From Sulfurovum sp. (GTDB taxonomy: Bacteria > Campylobacterota > Campylobacteria > Campylobacterales > Sulfurovaceae), in NCBI GenBank assembly GCA_027046415.1, contig JALTYW010000186.1, positions 1 to 10,661 on the forward strand: a stretch of DNA of 10,661 nt, written 5' to 3'. Of this stretch, positions 8,600-10,661 are shown piece by piece. The stretch's first letter is position 1. Each line of letters opens with the position of its first letter. The notes under the pieces were generated by a model. That model worked only from the letters and a program-made list of their open reading frames with translations, made no database searches and was not told the DNA's origin. Made by a program: the position numbers and the translations under genes.

Positions 8600-10615
8600 A
8601 TGTGCGGTATCGTAGGTGCATTGAGCTTAAGCAGACAGTCTGTCAATGTTGACTATATCAAACCCATGGCGGACAAAATCGCCCACCGTGGTCCGGATGA
8701 TGCGGGATATCTCTGTTTTCATACGGGGGCAAGACACAATAAAAAGGTATCTTTCTATCAAAACCTTACAGATGCCAAATTTAAAAATGTCGATGATATG
8801 CTGCCTGTCATAGAATCCAACTCGGCACAAAGAGAGCTTCATGCCCATGATTATGACCTCTATATGGGACACAGAAGGCTTTCCATTCTCGATGTCAGCT
8901 ACGCCGGTCATCAACCGATGTCTGACCTTTCAAAGAATATTTGGATCGCCTACAATGGTGAGATTTACAATTTTAAAGCATTAAGAGCCGAACTTGAAAA
9001 ATACGGCCATCGTTTCAAAAGCGATACCGATACCGAAGTAATCATCTATGCCTATATCGAATGGGGTATCGAGTGCATCAACAAATTTAACGGCATGTTC
9101 GCGTTTTCTCTTTATGACAACTTTAAAAAGAAGTTTTATCTGGTACGTGACAGGTATGGTATCAAACCCCTTTACTATCATCTAACCAACGACAACACAT
9201 TGTTATATGCAAGTGAGATCAAATCCATCTTGGAATACAAAGCATATACACCACAGGTGGACAAAGAAGCCCTTTTGGAATATTTTACGTTTCAGAACAT
9301 CTTCACCAACAAAACACTGCATAAAGATATACACATTCTCGAAGCGGGACATTTCCTCGAGATAGACCTGCTTGACCCGCATGCCCACACGACACTCAAA
9401 CCCAGACAGTACTGGGACTGGGATTTCAGTGAACCCGAACAGGTAAAAGATGAACGAGAGTACATCGAAGAACTCGACCGTCTCTTCAAACAGGCAGTCG
9501 AACGCCAGCTCGTTGCTGATGTACCGGTAGGCAGCTATCTCAGTGGCGGTATGGACAGCGGCTCCATCACCGCTATTGCCTCCAACCACTTTCAACAGCA
9601 AAACCACTTCCTGAAGACCTTTACAGTCGGCTTTGACCTCAGCAGTGCAAGCGGCATGGAGCTTACCTATGACGAGCGTGCAAAAGCCGAATATATGTCC
9701 TACAAATTCAAAACAGAACACTATGAAATGGTGCTCAAGTCAGGCGATATGGAACGCTGTATGCATGATTTTGCCTACCATCTCGAAGAGCCAAGGGTCG
9801 GGCAAAGCTACCCCAACTACTATGCGGCAAAGCTTGCAAGCCGTTTTGTCAAAGTCGTCCTCAGCGGTGCAGGCGGAGACGAGCTTTTTGCGGGTTACCC
9901 TTGGCGCTACTACCGTGCAACCAACAACCGTGACTTTGACGACTACATCGACAAATACTATAGCTTCTGGCAACGCCTTATCCCCAACAAAGAGATACAC
10001 AATGTATTCTCCCCTATTTTGGAAGATGTCAAACATGTCTGGACACGGGACATTTTTGCCGGTGTCTTCAAAACACCAACAATAGGACAAAGTCCGGAAG
10101 AGTACATCAACCATTCACTCTACTTTGAGGCAAAAACCTTTTTGCACGGTCTGCTCGTGGTCGACGACAAGCTCTCCATGGCACATTCACTTGAGACACG
10201 TGTACCGTTTTTGGACAATGACCTTGTCGACTTCGCCCAAAAGATCCCTGCCAAAATGAAGCTTCGCAATCTTGACCATGTCAAAAAGATGAACGAGAAC
10301 GAAGTGGGCAAACTGCAAAAGACAAACGATGGCAAAGACATACTCCGAAAGACCATGAGCCGATATATCCCTGAAGACATCCACAAAGCGGTCAAACAGG
10401 GCTTCAGCTCCCCGGACAACAGCTGGTTCAAAGGCGAGAGCATCGAGTTCGTCAAAACAAGACTTCTCAACCCCAATGCACACATCTACCAATACATCGA
10501 TCCAGACGCTACACAAAAACTGGTTAAAGAACATATATACGGCGAGAAAAACCGTCGGCTTTTTATTTGGTCACTACTGAACTTTGAGGAGTGGTGTGAC
10601 CTGTATGCAATATAA
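8600..10615 (+). CDS. asnB: Asparagine synthase-like glutamine amidotransferase (AsnB family)
   Basis: A 671-residue two-domain enzyme. The N-terminal Ntn glutaminase starts with nucleophile Cys2 (MCGIVGALS), then HRGPDDAG (29-36), HRRLSILD (91-98) and YNGEIYN (118-124). The C-terminal ATP-pyrophosphatase synthase domain has the PP-loop SGGMDS (315-320), LSGAGGDELFAGYPW (421-435) and a late LETRVPFLDNDLVDFA segment. All expected catalytic motifs are intact. Compared with E. coli AsnB, about 40 extra residues sit between HRGPDDAG and HRRLSILD; I associate this long form with polysaccharide clusters. Family members in O-antigen loci (for example WbpS) are thought to amidate sugar uronic acids, so its target may be a uronate carboxyl, such as a product of the wbpBDE pathway, rather than aspartate. 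Start ATG 8600 is 1 nt after the previous stop, with AAAGAGG upstream at longer spacing. Confidence 0.92.
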   Translation: MCGIVGALSLSRQSVNVDYIKPMADKIAHRGPDDAGYLCFHTGARHNKKVSFYQNLTDAKFKNVDDMLPVIESNSAQRELHAHDYDLYMGHRRLSILDVSYAGHQPMSDLSKNIWIAYNGEIYNFKALRAELEKYGHRFKSDTDTEVIIYAYIEWGIECINKFNGMFAFSLYDNFKKKFYLVRDRYGIKPLYYHLTNDNTLLYASEIKSILEYKAYTPQVDKEALLEYFTFQNIFTNKTLHKDIHILEAGHFLEIDLLDPHAHTTLKPRQYWDWDFSEPEQVKDEREYIEELDRLFKQAVERQLVADVPVGSYLSGGMDSGSITAIASNHFQQQNHFLKTFTVGFDLSSASGMELTYDERAKAEYMSYKFKTEHYEMVLKSGDMERCMHDFAYHLEEPRVGQSYPNYYAAKLASRFVKVVLSGAGGDELFAGYPWRYYRATNNRDFDDYIDKYYSFWQRLIPNKEIHNVFSPILEDVKHVWTRDIFAGVFKTPTIGQSPEEYINHSLYFEAKTFLHGLLVVDDKLSMAHSLETRVPFLDNDLVDFAQKIPAKMKLRNLDHVKKMNENEVGKLQKTNDGKDILRKTMSRYIPEDIHKAVKQGFSSPDNSWFKGESIEFVKTRLLNPNAHIYQYIDPDATQKLVKEHIYGEKNRRLFIWSLLNFEEWCDLYAI

Positions 10616-10661
10616 ATTTTATTTTCAGTATCATATTTTTTAAATAGCATGACAAAGGAAA
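10616..10661 (+). other. Short AT-rich tail after asnB, no gene identified
   Basis: Forty-six AT-rich bases after the asnB stop, with no hairpin-plus-T-run terminator visible. An AAAGGA near 10655-10660 could be the ribosome site of a further gene just outside the window. Confidence 0.3.

Noticed and set aside
10616..10661. Terminator or promoter after asnB
   Set aside because: The tail is AT-rich but has no stem-loop before a T run, and no pair of spaced promoter hexamers convincing enough to call.

Overview
The window is one continuous, co-directional (+ strand) block of nucleotide-sugar and surface-polysaccharide genes. Most neighbours overlap or are a few bases apart, and no promoter or terminator is convincing anywhere, so it reads as the interior of a long operon cut at both ends. 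Codon use, moderate AT-richness and the gene types would suit a Campylobacterota-like bacterium (Sulfurovum or Sulfurimonas relatives). That placement is an inference from style; there is no marker gene.

Layout. (1) 1-935: 3' part of a WbpP-type UDP-GlcNAc C4-epimerase. (2) 928-4146: the wbpB-wbpD-wbpE set, which in Pseudomonas and Bordetella turns UDP-GlcNAcA into UDP-GlcNAc(3NAc)A by C3 oxidation, C3 transamination and N-acetylation. The set is interrupted between wbpB and wbpD by a small 23S-rRNA-intervening-sequence/four-helix-bundle (S23-like) gene flanked by inverted arrays of degenerate TGGTT/AACCA units. (3) 4134-5371: a possible 19-codon leader ORF, then an LhgO-like FAD oxidoreductase starting at TTG. 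(4) 5361-6344: a second NAD-dependent epimerase/dehydratase. (5) 6353-7351: an exported transglutaminase-like protein with an apparent Cys-His-Asp triad. (6) 7348-8598: a second DegT/DnrJ/EryC1 aminotransferase. (7) 8600-10615: an AsnB-type glutamine amidotransferase. The last 46 bases hold no recognisable gene.

How the genes may work together. WbpP, WbpB, WbpD and WbpE make GalNAc and diacetamido-uronic acid building blocks. WbpB-type enzymes are known to recycle their NADH with 2-oxoglutarate, making 2-hydroxyglutarate, and WbpE-type enzymes make 2-oxoglutarate from glutamate. An LhgO-like 2-hydroxyglutarate oxidase directly after wbpE would close that cycle; this is the most interesting metabolic inference here. 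The later genes look like a second sugar module (epimerase, aminotransferase, possible amidation of a carboxyl by AsnB) plus one exported enzyme.

The most interesting DNA-level signal is a set of short degenerate repeat patches, all in the first four pathway genes. Most are translated in frame, and one has supplied the apparent start and N-terminus of wbpD, including a 12-A tract that could switch the gene by slippage.
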